This document shows positions 53,321 through 62,127 of a stretch of DNA of 64,000 bases, piece after piece. A program made the translations under genes and the position numbers. Origin of the DNA: FEN-1219 sp963810755 (GTDB lineage Bacteria > Pseudomonadota > Gammaproteobacteria > Steroidobacterales > Rariloculaceae); NCBI GenBank assembly GCA_963810755.1, contig CAWEOP010000002.1:186001-250000 (forward strand), read 5' to 3'. The notes beneath the pieces are model-generated. The model saw only the letters and a list, made by a program, of their open reading frames with translations. It was not told where the DNA came from and ran no database searches. Every line of letters starts with the position of its first letter. Within the stretch, counting starts at the first letter, position 1.

Positions 53321-54685
53321 ATGACCTTTGCCGCATCGTCCGCGGGCACGCGCGCGCTGCTACTCATCGGATTCGCCGTCAGCGCTCCGGCGCTCGCTCA
53401 GCAGCGCGGCGAAGAGCACTGGGTCGCGACCTGGGCAACGGCGCTCGTCGCACGTCCGCTGCCGCCGCCGGGCGCACCGGGACCGGGCACCCCGCCGCCG
53501 AGCGCCGCCGCGGCGGCCGCGGGGCCAGCGCCGCAGGCAGGTCAGGCGCCCGCGCCGAGCGCGGCCGGGGCGCCGCCGCCGAACGCCGCACCGCGGCCCA
53601 ACCTCCCGCCGCCCGCGACCGTGACCAACCAGACGATCCGCCAGATCGTGCACACGAGCATCGGCGGCAGCCGCGTGCGTGTGGTGCTCAGCAATGCGTT
53701 CGGAACCGCACCGCTCGAGATCGGCGCGGCCGACATCGCGCTGCGCGCCGAGGGCCCCGCCACCGTCGCCGCGTCGGTCACGCCGCTCACGTTCAGCGGC
53801 AACGCGAAAGCGTCCATCCTGCCCGGCGCGACGCTCGTGAGCGACGCCGTCGACCTGAAGCTCGCGCCGCTCTCCGACCTCGCGATCGACCTCTACGTGC
53901 CCGGCGACCTCGGCGTCGGCCCGTCACCGGTGACGACTCACAACGGCGCGTCGCAAACGAATTACCTCTCCGAGAGCGGCGACCACACGGGCGACCCGGC
54001 ATTCAAGGCGGCGGGGCAGGCCGGCGCGTGGTTTCTGCTCGCACGCGTCGAAGTCGCCGCGCCGGCGGACACGCGCGCGGTCGTGACCTTCGGCGACTCC
54101 ATCACCGACGGCGCACGCTCCACCGCCGACACGAACAACCGCTGGCCCGACCAGCTCGCGCGGCGGCTCGCCGCGCAGCGCGGCACGCGAGTCGCCGTGC
54201 TCAACGCGGGGATCAGCGGCAATCGCGTGCTCGGCGACGGGGCCGGCATCAGCGCGCTCGCGCGCTTCGACAAGGACGTGCTGATGCAAACCGGCGCCAC
54301 GCACGTCGTCGTGATGGAAGGCATCAACGACATCGGCGTCGCGCGCAGCAATGCGACTCCGAGCGCAGCCGACCTGATCGCCGGGCACAAGCAGCTCATC
54401 GCGCGCGCGCATGCTCGTGGGCTCAAGATCTACGGCGCGACGCTCACCCCGTTCGAAGGCGCGGGTTACTTCACGCCCGAAGGGGAGGCGAAACGCCAAG
54501 CGCTCAACGAGTGGATCCGCACGAGCAACGCCTACGATGGCGTGATCGACTTCGACAAGGTCACTCGCGATCCCGCGGCGCCGACGAAGTTCGCGCCGGC
54601 GTTCGATTCGGGCGACCACCTGCATCCGGGCGACGCGGGCTATAAGGCGATGGGCGACGCGGTCGACCTCGCGTTGTTCCGCTAG
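53321..54685 (+). CDS. Secreted GDSL/SGNH hydrolase
   Basis: A 454-residue exported esterase. A signal peptide (LLLIGFAVSAPALAQQ) is followed by an Ala/Pro-rich linker (residues 48-95), then a beta-rich accessory region (IRQIVHTSIGGSRVRVVLSN) and the SGNH domain: block I VTFGDSITDGARS with the catalytic Ser, block II LNAGISGNRVL, block III VVVMEGINDIG, and block V SGDHLHPGDAGY with Asp and His. All catalytic residues are present. It is followed 11 bases later by the tannase-like gene, so the two secreted esterases may share a transcript. Confidence 0.92.
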   Translation: MTFAASSAGTRALLLIGFAVSAPALAQQRGEEHWVATWATALVARPLPPPGAPGPGTPPPSAAAAAAGPAPQAGQAPAPSAAGAPPPNAAPRPNLPPPATVTNQTIRQIVHTSIGGSRVRVVLSNAFGTAPLEIGAADIALRAEGPATVAASVTPLTFSGNAKASILPGATLVSDAVDLKLAPLSDLAIDLYVPGDLGVGPSPVTTHNGASQTNYLSESGDHTGDPAFKAAGQAGAWFLLARVEVAAPADTRAVVTFGDSITDGARSTADTNNRWPDQLARRLAAQRGTRVAVLNAGISGNRVLGDGAGISALARFDKDVLMQTGATHVVVMEGINDIGVARSNATPSAADLIAGHKQLIARAHARGLKIYGATLTPFEGAGYFTPEGEAKRQALNEWIRTSNAYDGVIDFDKVTRDPAAPTKFAPAFDSGDHLHPGDAGYKAMGDAVDLALFR

Positions 54686-54696
54686 AGGAGAGTCTC

Positions 54697-56365
54697 ATGC
54701 ACGTCATTCCCATAACGTCGCGCTCCGCAGCCCAAACGGGCTGCCTCGCACCCCGAACGGCGGCAAGCCGCCAACGGCTGCCCCTCGCACCGGCCGTGGC
54801 GGCGCTCCTGATGGCCGCGGCGCTCGCCACCCCGGCCAGCGCGCAGCCGTTTGCGAACGCGAAGAGCGCACGCTCCGGTTACACGAACGCGAGTCTCGCA
54901 CCCCGCGGCGCCTGCGAGCGGCTCGGGGACTTCAAGACGGCAGAGCTCGCCGCGATCACGGCGCGCACGGTCGCCGCCGACGGCTCGGCGCCGGCTCACT
55001 GCCGCGTGAGCGGCACGTTGTCGCCCGAGATCGCGTTCGAGGTCAACCTGCCGGCGCTCTGGAACGGCCGCCTATACATGATCGGCAACGGCGGCCTCGC
55101 GGGCGAAGCGGCCGACGATCCCGGCCGAGCCGCGCAGCGCGGCGCCGCACTCGCGAACGGTTTCGCGATGGCGAGCACGAACACGGGCCACGACGCGCGC
55201 AAGGAGCCGTCGGGCACCTTCGTGCTGAGCAACCCGCAGAAGGCCACCGACTACGCGTATCGCGCCGTGCACCTCACCGCGGTCACCGCGAAGGCCATTG
55301 CGGGCGAGTACTACGCGACGGCGGTGCAGCGCGCGTACTGGAACTCGTGCTCGAACGGCGGGCGGCAGGGGCTCATCGAGGCGCAGCGCTATCCCGAGGA
55401 CTTCGACGGCATCGTCGCGAATGCGCCGTGGGTCGAGCAGACGGGCTTCACGGTCGGCGCGATCTGGAATCAGCGCGCGCTCACCGACAATCCGCTATCC
55501 ACGGACAAGCTCGCGCTGGTCGCCAAGGCCGTCATGGCGAAGTGCGACGCCGTGGACGGGCTCGCCGACGGCTTGATCGACGACCCGCGCCAGTGCGCGT
55601 TCGATCCCGCGCGCGACGTGCCGAGCTGCCCCGCGGGGGCCGATTCCGGCGCGTGCCTCACTCCGGGCCAGGCCGGTGCCGTCGCGAAGATCTACGGCGG
55701 CGTCGTGAGCGGCGGCAAGCCGTGGTTTCCCGGATTCATGCTCGGCAGCGAAGCGCTCGTGACGGGGCCCGAGCGGTGCAACGGTGAGCGGCTGGACGAA
55801 TCTGATCGTACCCGGGCAGCCCGACGCGAAACCCGCGGACTTCGGGCTGGCGGAAGGCGTGTTGCGCTACCTCGTGTTCACGCCGCCGCGGCCCGACTAC
55901 GACTTCCGCACGTTCGATTTCGATCGCGACGTAGGCCTGCTCGACGCCTGGGGCAAGCTCGCGAACGCGAACGAGCCCGATCTCGCGAAGTTTCGCGGAC
56001 GCGGCGGCAAGCTCGTGATGACCTACGGCTGGGCAGACTCGATCCTGCAACCGCTCATGGGCGTGAACTACTACGAGCGCGCCGTCGCCAAGAACGGACC
56101 GAAGACAGCCGACTTCTTCAGGCTGTTCATGGTGCCCGGAATGGCGCACTGCGCAGGCGGCGTGGGTCCCGACCAGAACGATGCCGTCACGGCTGTCGTG
56201 GATTGGGTCGAGAAGGGCACAGCGCCCGATTCGCTCGTCGCGAGCAAGATCGTAGACGGCCGCGCCGTACGATCGCGGCCGCTATGCCCGTATCCGCAAG
56301 TCGCGCGTTACCGTGGCGAAGGCAGCACCGACGACGCCGCGAGCTTCCGCTGCGTCGCGCCGTGA
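54697..56365 (+). CDS. Tannase/feruloyl esterase family protein, interrupted by one frame change
   Basis: A secreted alpha/beta-hydrolase that cleaves phenolic esters such as feruloyl or galloyl esters. After a signal segment (VAALLMAAALATPASAQP) come RVSGTLSPEIAFEVNLPALW, NGRLYMIGNGGLAG, the nucleophile motif YWNSCSNGGRQGLIEAQRYP and DFDGIVANAPW. The frame changes at the GGGGCCC run near 55764-55770; removing one base continues as SGWTNLIVPGQPDAKPADFG, GGKLVMTYGWADSILQPLMG (catalytic Asp) and LFMVPGMAHCAGGVGP (catalytic His), ending at 56365. Corrected length is about 555, usual for the family. The GAGGAG site and ATG are at 54697. Confidence 0.88.
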
Positions 56366-57406
56366 CTACGCGACGACGGCTTCGACGATCGAGTGTTCCG
56401 CGCGCGTCGCGAGCACGCGGTCGAGGCGCAGGCCCGCCGCGTCGAGCAGCGCAGCGTACTCCGTGCGCGTCCGCTCCCGCCCGCCGGTCACCGCGAGCAT
56501 GATGATGTCGAGCGTCTTGCCGAAGTGTGGACCCGCGGTTTCCGGCACGAGCGTTTCGATGATCAACACGCGTGCGTGCGGCGGGGTCGCCGCGCGCACC
56601 GCGGCGAGGATGCGGGCCGCGTCATCGTTCGACCAATCGTGGATCAGATCCATCAGAAGATAGGCGTCGGCCGAGGGCAGCGGATCGTTGAAGAAATCGC
56701 CGCCGACCACGGCGATGCGTGCGGATAGCGGCTGCGCTGCTCGCGTCTCCGCGACGACTTGCGGCAGATCGAACAGGATTCCCGACGCCTCGGGCGCCCG
56801 CTCGAGCACAGCCTCGAGCAGGTGGCCGCGGCCGCCGCCGATATCCGCGATCGTCGCGAAACGGCTGAAGTCGTAGGCACTCGCGACCGCCGGCAGCACC
56901 GCGCGCGACTTCGCGACCATGGCTGCGTTGAAGTGCGCAGCCTCATCCGGATGCTGCTCGAAGTACGCGAGCAATGCCCGCCAATCGACCGACGGACGAC
57001 CCGTCTTTGCCGCGATGCCGAGCTCGGTGAAGCGGTTCCAGAACGACGGCATGCCGGTCATGCGCACGTAGCTCCGCAGCGACTGCGGATGATCGCTGCG
57101 CAACAGCTCCGAGGCGGCGTTGTGCGCGTAGCCCGTCGGCTCCGCCGTGAACACGCCGTGCGCGGCGAGCAGGCGCAGGATCCGGTCCGCCGCGTCGGCA
57201 TCGAGTCCCGTCCGCGCGCCGATCTCCTGAGGTGACGTCGCGCCGGCACCGACCGCATCGGCAACGCCGAACATTGCGACGATGTGTAGGCAACGCGCCG
57301 CGATGTGCGCCTTCGCGAGATCGCCGACAATCTGCGCCGGCGGCGCCGGTGCAACCACGACGTCGAAGGCTGCTACTGGATGATCTGGCGTTTCTGAATC
57401 AGCCAC
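56366..57406 (-). CDS. O-methyltransferase (HIOMT/plant COMT-like, SAM-dependent)
   Basis: A 346-residue methyltransferase with an N-terminal dimerisation winged helix (AHIAARCLHIVAMFGVADAV, EIGARTGLDADAADRILRLL) and a Rossmann domain: SAM motif TIADIGGGRGHLLEAVL, then ASGILFDLPQVVAETRAA, VVGGDFFNDPLPSADAYLLM, catalytic-His segment DLIHDWSNDDAARILAAVRA and VLIIETLVPETAGP. The substrate is unknown (phenolics or polyketides in this family). The GTG at 57406 overlaps the SnoaL-like gene by 34 bases; an in-frame GTG near 57358 is possible. It converges on the tannase, ending one base from its stop. Confidence 0.88.
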   Translation of the reverse strand: MADSETPDHPVAAFDVVVAPAPPAQIVGDLAKAHIAARCLHIVAMFGVADAVGAGATSPQEIGARTGLDADAADRILRLLAAHGVFTAEPTGYAHNAASELLRSDHPQSLRSYVRMTGMPSFWNRFTELGIAAKTGRPSVDWRALLAYFEQHPDEAAHFNAAMVAKSRAVLPAVASAYDFSRFATIADIGGGRGHLLEAVLERAPEASGILFDLPQVVAETRAAQPLSARIAVVGGDFFNDPLPSADAYLLMDLIHDWSNDDAARILAAVRAATPPHARVLIIETLVPETAGPHFGKTLDIIMLAVTGGRERTRTEYAALLDAAGLRLDRVLATRAEHSIVEAVVA

Positions 57407-57864
57407 TGGCCGTCGCGCTTGACGAGGGTGTCCTCGTAGCGGCCCATGCCGCCGACGTTGAACGGACCGCTCGAAGGCCCCGTGATCGTCTGCCAGTAGG
57501 ACCGGTGATGCGCCTCGCGGCCGTTCACGAACTCGACGTAGGTGTTCGAGAGGACGTGGTAAGACTTCGGCGCGTCGGTTTGAGCTTTGCGGCGCTCCTG
57601 CAAACCCGTGACGATTTTCCGGATCGCGTCGCGGCCCTTGTAGGTGTTGCCGCCGAACGTGAACTCCGCGTCCTCCGTGAAGACGCTCGCATACAGGTCG
57701 GCATCGAGCGTGTCGAGTGCGATCGTGTACTTCACGACGAGGTTTTGGATCGCGGCGCGATCCAGGAGCTCGGACGTCGAAGGCGCATTTGCGGCTGCGG
57801 CGAGCAGCGGCGTCAAAGCAGCGAACAGAATCCCGGCTAGCGCGGGCTTGGAGTGACGCAACAT
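57373..57864 (-). CDS. Exported SnoaL-like (NTF2-fold) protein
   Basis: A 163-residue protein with a signal peptide (KPALAGILFAALTPLLAAAA) and a SnoaL-like domain: TSELLDRAAIQNLVVKYTIA, LDADLYASVFTEDAEFTFGG, KGRDAIRKIVTGLQERR, HHRSYWQTITG and GRYEDTLVKRDGQWLIQKRQ. These folds act as ketosteroid-isomerase-like or cyclase enzymes, or bind ligands; the exact role cannot be told. Export is unusual for the family. It precedes and overlaps the O-methyltransferase gene, suggesting a two-gene unit. Confidence 0.85.
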   Translation of the reverse strand: MLRHSKPALAGILFAALTPLLAAAANAPSTSELLDRAAIQNLVVKYTIALDTLDADLYASVFTEDAEFTFGGNTYKGRDAIRKIVTGLQERRKAQTDAPKSYHVLSNTYVEFVNGREAHHRSYWQTITGPSSGPFNVGGMGRYEDTLVKRDGQWLIQKRQIIQ

Positions 57865-57897
57865 AGAGGCCCCCTGAAGTGTAGTTCTCGAAACGAA

Positions 57898-57922
57898 GAC
57901 GCCGGCTCGAGGAGCCGGCGTC
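57898..57922 (-). terminator. Hairpin terminator downstream of the RRM gene
   Basis: GACGCCGGCTC (57898-57908) pairs with GAGCCGGCGTC (57912-57922) around a GAG loop. Read on the minus strand it is followed by TTCGTTTC. It lies between the RRM protein stop and the SnoaL-like start, so it most likely ends the RRM transcript. Confidence 0.65.
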
Positions 57923-57984
57923 GCATCGTGCGTTTTGTGTAGTCGGCGCGCGCTACGAAGGGCGCGGACGAGCTACTCGATCAA

Positions 57985-58365
57985 TCAATAGCGATTGCCG
58001 CCGCCGCCGCCGTAGCCGCCGCCACCGCCGCCGCCGCCGTAACCGCCACGGCCACCGCCGCCGCCACCGCCACCATAGCCACCGCCGCCGCCACCGCCGC
58101 CTGGCCCGTTGCGCTTCTTCTGCGGACGCGCTTCGTTGACCGTCATCGGTCGGCCGCCGTAGTCCTGGCCGTTGAGCTTGTCGATCGCCGCTTGTGCTTC
58201 GGCATCGCTGCTCATTTCCACGAACCCGAAGCCCTTGCTTCGACCGGTGTCGCGATCAGTGATGAGTTTGGCCGACTCGACCGTGCCGCATGCGGAGAAT
58301 TTGGCCGAGATATCTTCTTCTGTAGCCGAGAACGGCAAGTTGCCGACGTAGAGTTTCCTGCCCAC
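57985..58365 (-). CDS. Glycine-rich RRM RNA-binding protein
   Basis: A 126-residue single-RRM protein like cyanobacterial and proteobacterial cold-inducible Rbp proteins. RNP2 is KLYVGNL (near the N-terminus) and RNP1 is KGFGFVEM, both intact, with LITDRDTGRS between. The last 43 residues are almost only Gly with Tyr and Arg (YGGGGGGGGRGGYGGG). The GTG at 58365 has GGGAGG 5 bases upstream; a TTG at 58377 is a weaker choice. It probably binds single-stranded RNA as a chaperone. The 274 bases upstream to the peroxidase start hold no further convincing gene. Confidence 0.92.
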   Translation of the reverse strand: MGRKLYVGNLPFSATEEDISAKFSACGTVESAKLITDRDTGRSKGFGFVEMSSDAEAQAAIDKLNGQDYGGRPMTVNEARPQKKRNGPGGGGGGGGYGGGGGGGGRGGYGGGGGGGGYGGGGGNRY

Positions 58366-58639
58366 GAGACCTCCCAAAAATTTCAGATTCAGAACCGTTT
58401 AAGGAGGAATCCGGCGGAAAGCCCTCAGGCTCGATGAACGGTTACCGGGGGAACGTAGTATATCCGGCGACACGAATCAACTGGCCAACTAGAATCGGGT
58501 CCTTTTTAGCGGTTGGACCCGTTCCGGGCCAGCCGCCGGCCCCTGCAAATCCTGGGCCCGGCGACCTCAAGACCGCCCGCGCGCCGCCGATACAGGGTGC
58601 GTCGAGGCGGCTGCATCACGCGGCCTAGCGAGAGTTTGG

Positions 58640-59635
58640 ATGCAGGCCGGATGGGGGTTTCTCGGAATAGCGCTGTTGACCGCGGGCTGCGATGCTCGCG
58701 AGCCGGACAGGTCACCTGCGGCGATTGAAACGGCGATCGTCGCGCAGGTCCGCGCACCGTTCAGCGCGGTCGCGAAACCCGATGCACTCGATTCGAGGCG
58801 CGTGCAACTCGGAAGGGAGCTGTTCCGTGACAAGCGCTTCTCGGCGGACGATACCGTCGCGTGCAGCACCTGCCACGACGTCGCGAACGGCGGGGACGAC
58901 GGACGCCCCGTCGCGATCGGCATCGGCGAGCGCAGCGGTAGGCTCAACTCGCCGACCGTACTGAACAGCAGCCTCAACGTCGCGCAGTTCTGGGACGGGC
59001 GCGCCGCGACGCTCGAGGATCAGCTGCGCTGGCCGATAGAGAGCCCGGTCGAAATGGGCTCGAGCTTGACGCGGGTCCTCGCGAATCTGTCGGCGGACGC
59101 GGGGTTGCGGGCCCGCTTTGCGGCCGCTTATCCGAGCGGGCTCAACGAAGCGAACGTCGTCGACGCGATCGCGACCTACGAGCGCGCGCTCGTGACGCCG
59201 AACTCCGCGTTCGACCGCTATCTTGGCGGCGACGTCGAGGCCATGAGCCCCGCGGCGCGGGAGGGCTTCGAGCTGTTCGAGCGGCTCGGCTGCGCCTCCT
59301 GCCATCAAGGCCGCAATCTCGGCGGAAACATGTTCCAGCGATTCGGCGTCATGGGCGACTACTTCGCGGATCGTGGACACGTAACCGAGGCGGACTTCGG
59401 GCGCTACAACGTCACCGGTCGCGAAGAGGATCGTTATCGCTTCAAGGTGCCGAGCCTTCGCAACGTCGCAGCGACCGCGCCGTATTTCCACGACGGCAGC
59501 GGGGCGACGCTCGAGACGGCCGTGGCGGTGATGCTGCGCTACCAGCTCGGTCGTCCGGTGCGGATCGAGCAAGTCGACAAGCTCGTGGCGTTTCTCGACT
59601 CTCTGTCGGGCGAGATCGACCCGACTCTGCTATGA
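58640..59635 (+). CDS. Di-haem cytochrome c peroxidase family protein
   Basis: A periplasmic lipoprotein of 331 residues (signal FLGIALLTAGC, lipobox LTAGC). Two haem c sites are present: VACSTCHDVANGGDDGRPV and LGCASCHQGRNLGGNMF. Further family elements are RVQLGRELFRDKRFSADDTV, NVAQFWDGRAATLEDQLRWP, AIATYERALVTPNSAFDRYL, and FKVPSLRNVAATAPYFHDGS. It reduces hydrogen peroxide or acts as a related di-haem oxidase (MauG-like); the sequence alone cannot separate these. Its stop overlaps the start of a histidine kinase (ATGA). Confidence 0.9.
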   Translation: MQAGWGFLGIALLTAGCDAREPDRSPAAIETAIVAQVRAPFSAVAKPDALDSRRVQLGRELFRDKRFSADDTVACSTCHDVANGGDDGRPVAIGIGERSGRLNSPTVLNSSLNVAQFWDGRAATLEDQLRWPIESPVEMGSSLTRVLANLSADAGLRARFAAAYPSGLNEANVVDAIATYERALVTPNSAFDRYLGGDVEAMSPAAREGFELFERLGCASCHQGRNLGGNMFQRFGVMGDYFADRGHVTEADFGRYNVTGREEDRYRFKVPSLRNVAATAPYFHDGSGATLETAVAVMLRYQLGRPVRIEQVDKLVAFLDSLSGEIDPTLL

Positions 59636-61389
59636 AACGGCTCGGCGTGATCAAAGGGAAGATCGAGCCTATCGTCGGGGCGCTCGTGCTCGGCGTCGCG
59701 ATCGTTTTGCTCCTGCTGTCGAACCAGACGGGCAAGGAACGGTACGACGACGCTAACCGTGAGCTCGACCGCGTCGAAGCCGTGAACGCGCGCCTCGACG
59801 CCGCAGTGCTCGCGCTGCGCTTCGGGCTGCACACCGATTTCGATCTCGTGACGGATCTGCAGCGCGAGCTGCAGGTCGCTTCCGCCGGTCTCACCCGGCC
59901 GGTCGACGGCGGCAACGGCGCGAGCGTCGAGCTGATGGTCGAGCAGAAGCTCCAGTCGCTCGAGGAATTCAAAGCGCAGCAAGCTGTCGTCCGCAACTCG
60001 ATCGCGATTTCCGAAGAGATGATGAAGGAGCTGTGGGCGCGGCAGGCACGCGACGTCAAAGCCGCGCGGGGGCCAGAGAGGCTCATCGAGGTGGAGCGCG
60101 CGCTGCTGCGCTACATCTCCGAGGGCGACTATTCGTCCGGGCGATTGCTCGCGGCCGAGATGACCGCGGCCGAGCGCGCGCGTCCGGAGCTACCTTCGGT
60201 CGAGGAATGGCGGCTGCTCGCGGCGCACGTGAACAACCTGCTCCAGCGCCGCGCCGATCTCGAAACACTGCTGAACGGCCTCTTCGGAATCCCGGTATCG
60301 CAGGCCGTGGCCGCGGAACGCCGTGCCGCCCAGCGGAACTACGCCATCTCCGCGGCGTTGGCTGGGCGCTACCGCGTGGCCTTGTTCGTGGTCGCCGTGC
60401 TCTTGCTCGCATTCAGCGCCTGGAAAGTCGCGCAGATCGGCGGCTACGTGAAAGTCATCGAGAAAACCAACACGACGCTCGAGGAGCGCGTGGGGGAGCG
60501 CACCAAGGACCTCCGCGACGCGAACGTCGCTCTTCAAAAGGAGATGCGTGAACGCGAGGAAGTCGAGTCGCAACTGCGCTTGGCGCAGAAGCTCGAGTCT
60601 ATCGGCCAGCTCGCCGCGGGCATCGCGCACGAAATCAACACGCCCGTGCAATACGTCAGCGACAACCTCGCGTTCCTGGCGGCGACGTGGCAAGACATGC
60701 AGCCTCTCATCGAGGACTACGGCGCTTTGCTGAAGAGCACGGATGCGCGCCGTGTCGAGATCTGGAAGAACGCCGACATGGACTTCGTGCGCGCCGAGCT
60801 GCCGGTCGCGCTCGAGGCCGCGGGAGCCGGCCTCAAGCACATCAGCCGTATCGTGCTCGCGATGAAGGAGTTCTCACACCCGGGCACCGAAGGGTTGGAG
60901 CCCGCCGACATCAACCGCGCGATCGAGACCACGATCACGATCGCGCACAACGAGTGGAAATACGTCGCCGAGCTTCACACCGAGCTCGGCACACTGCCTG
61001 CCGTGCCCTGCAACGTGTCGAGCTTCAATCAGGTGATGCTGAACCTGATCGTGAACGCGGCCCATGCGATCGGCGAACGCGTGCAGGACGGGGAGATGGG
61101 AAATATCTGGATCAAGACGAGCCGGCTTGCCGCGCACGTCGAGATCAGGGTCGAGGACGACGGTCCCGGCGTCCCCGATGCGATTCGCGACCAAATATTC
61201 GATCCGTTCTTCACGACCAAGGAAGTCGGCAAAGGCACCGGACAGGGATTATCGATCGCGTACCGCGTCGTGTGCCAACAGCACGGCGGCACGCTCACGT
61301 TGGAGCCGCGCACCGGCGGCGGAGCGTGCTTCGTGATACGCCTGCCGGTCGGGGCAGTCGAGCCGGCGGCCGCGACGCAGGCGGCCTAG
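59632..61389 (+). CDS. Sensor histidine kinase with DAHL-like periplasmic domain
   Basis: A 585-residue kinase. Helix 1 (VGALVLGVAIVLLLLSN) and helix 2 (VALFVVAVLLLAFSAWKV, about residue 255) enclose a 220-residue all-helical periplasmic region (DDANRELDRVEAVNARLDAA, LRFGLHTDFDLVTDLQRELQ) like the DAHL domain. A coiled coil, the phospho-acceptor region QLAAGIAHEINTPVQYVSDN and an ATPase domain (NLIVNAAHAI, DDGPGVPDAI, FFTTKEVGKGTGQGLSIAYR) follow. It is translationally coupled to the cytochrome c peroxidase gene. No response regulator is adjacent, so its partner lies elsewhere. Confidence 0.9.
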   Translation: MKRLGVIKGKIEPIVGALVLGVAIVLLLLSNQTGKERYDDANRELDRVEAVNARLDAAVLALRFGLHTDFDLVTDLQRELQVASAGLTRPVDGGNGASVELMVEQKLQSLEEFKAQQAVVRNSIAISEEMMKELWARQARDVKAARGPERLIEVERALLRYISEGDYSSGRLLAAEMTAAERARPELPSVEEWRLLAAHVNNLLQRRADLETLLNGLFGIPVSQAVAAERRAAQRNYAISAALAGRYRVALFVVAVLLLAFSAWKVAQIGGYVKVIEKTNTTLEERVGERTKDLRDANVALQKEMREREEVESQLRLAQKLESIGQLAAGIAHEINTPVQYVSDNLAFLAATWQDMQPLIEDYGALLKSTDARRVEIWKNADMDFVRAELPVALEAAGAGLKHISRIVLAMKEFSHPGTEGLEPADINRAIETTITIAHNEWKYVAELHTELGTLPAVPCNVSSFNQVMLNLIVNAAHAIGERVQDGEMGNIWIKTSRLAAHVEIRVEDDGPGVPDAIRDQIFDPFFTTKEVGKGTGQGLSIAYRVVCQQHGGTLTLEPRTGGGACFVIRLPVGAVEPAAATQAA

Positions 61390-61460
61390 CCGGCGAGCTG
61401 TGTTCGAGTCGCGCGGGGCGGCATAATCGCTCGCAACAAACGCGAGTAGGGCGGTCCGCA

Positions 61461-62127
61461 GTGCTCCCCATCCGTTGCGCATTCGAGCCGCATCCGCGCG
61501 CAGTCCGCGTCGTGCTGCTCGTCTTGTCGCTCGCGCTTGGTTTTACCCCGGGGGCAGAAACCGCCGCTCAAGCCGAACGCGCGAGCGCGCCCAGCCAGCG
61601 CCGGGAGCTCCTCAACAGCGAGCGCATCGCGCAGCGCTTCGGCAGCTATGGCATCGAGGTCCTGGAAAACGACGGACGCGTGCGCGTGTCGAATCTCTAT
61701 AGCATGGAGCAGGGCGGACGGATCTGCCGCACGTTCGCCGTCGTGAAGTATCCCGACAGCATCGACCCCGCGTTGGCGGCCGAGCATGACGAAATCGCGA
61801 ACGGCGGGTCGATCGGCGCCGTATTCGCCGCTCACGGCTGGAGAGTGGGTAAAACGAACCTACGCTTTCTCGAGGTCGACGCTTCGCCGCGAGTGGCGGA
61901 GCTCATGCACGTGGCCGCGGGCACACGCCTCGCGGCGCACGCTTACGTGCTCGACGTGAGTAGAGGCGGGCGGTCGATCGAGTACGCGCTCCTCGTCGAG
62001 ATTCATCATCCCGACTATTTGCAGCGTTGCGGATCTACCGGGGATCTATGGACCCGCGGACGCGACGGGCCGCGAGAAGTCCCTCGACGCGCTGCTCGCC
62101 GCCGCGCGGGAGAAGGCCGCACGTTGA
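61461..62127 (+). CDS. Unknown exported protein, interrupted by one frame change
   Basis: From the GTG at 61461 a signal-like segment (VRVVLLVLSLALGFTPGAET) is followed by an unrecognised domain: RRELLNSERIAQRFGSYGIE, NLYSMEQGGRICRTFAVVKY, NGGSIGAVFAAHGWRVGKTN, AAHAYVLDVSRGGRSIEYAL and VEIHHPDYLQ. At about 62024-62029 the sensible continuation moves to the next frame: ADLPGIYGPADATGREKSLD, ALLAAAREKAAR, stop TGA 62125-62127. Without this step the frame runs on antisense to the SDR gene. Corrected length is about 221 residues. I do not know the family. Confidence 0.65.

Noticed and set aside
58434..58628. 64-residue + strand ORF upstream of the peroxidase
   Set aside because: Proline/arginine-rich, no ribosome site, no recognisable feature.
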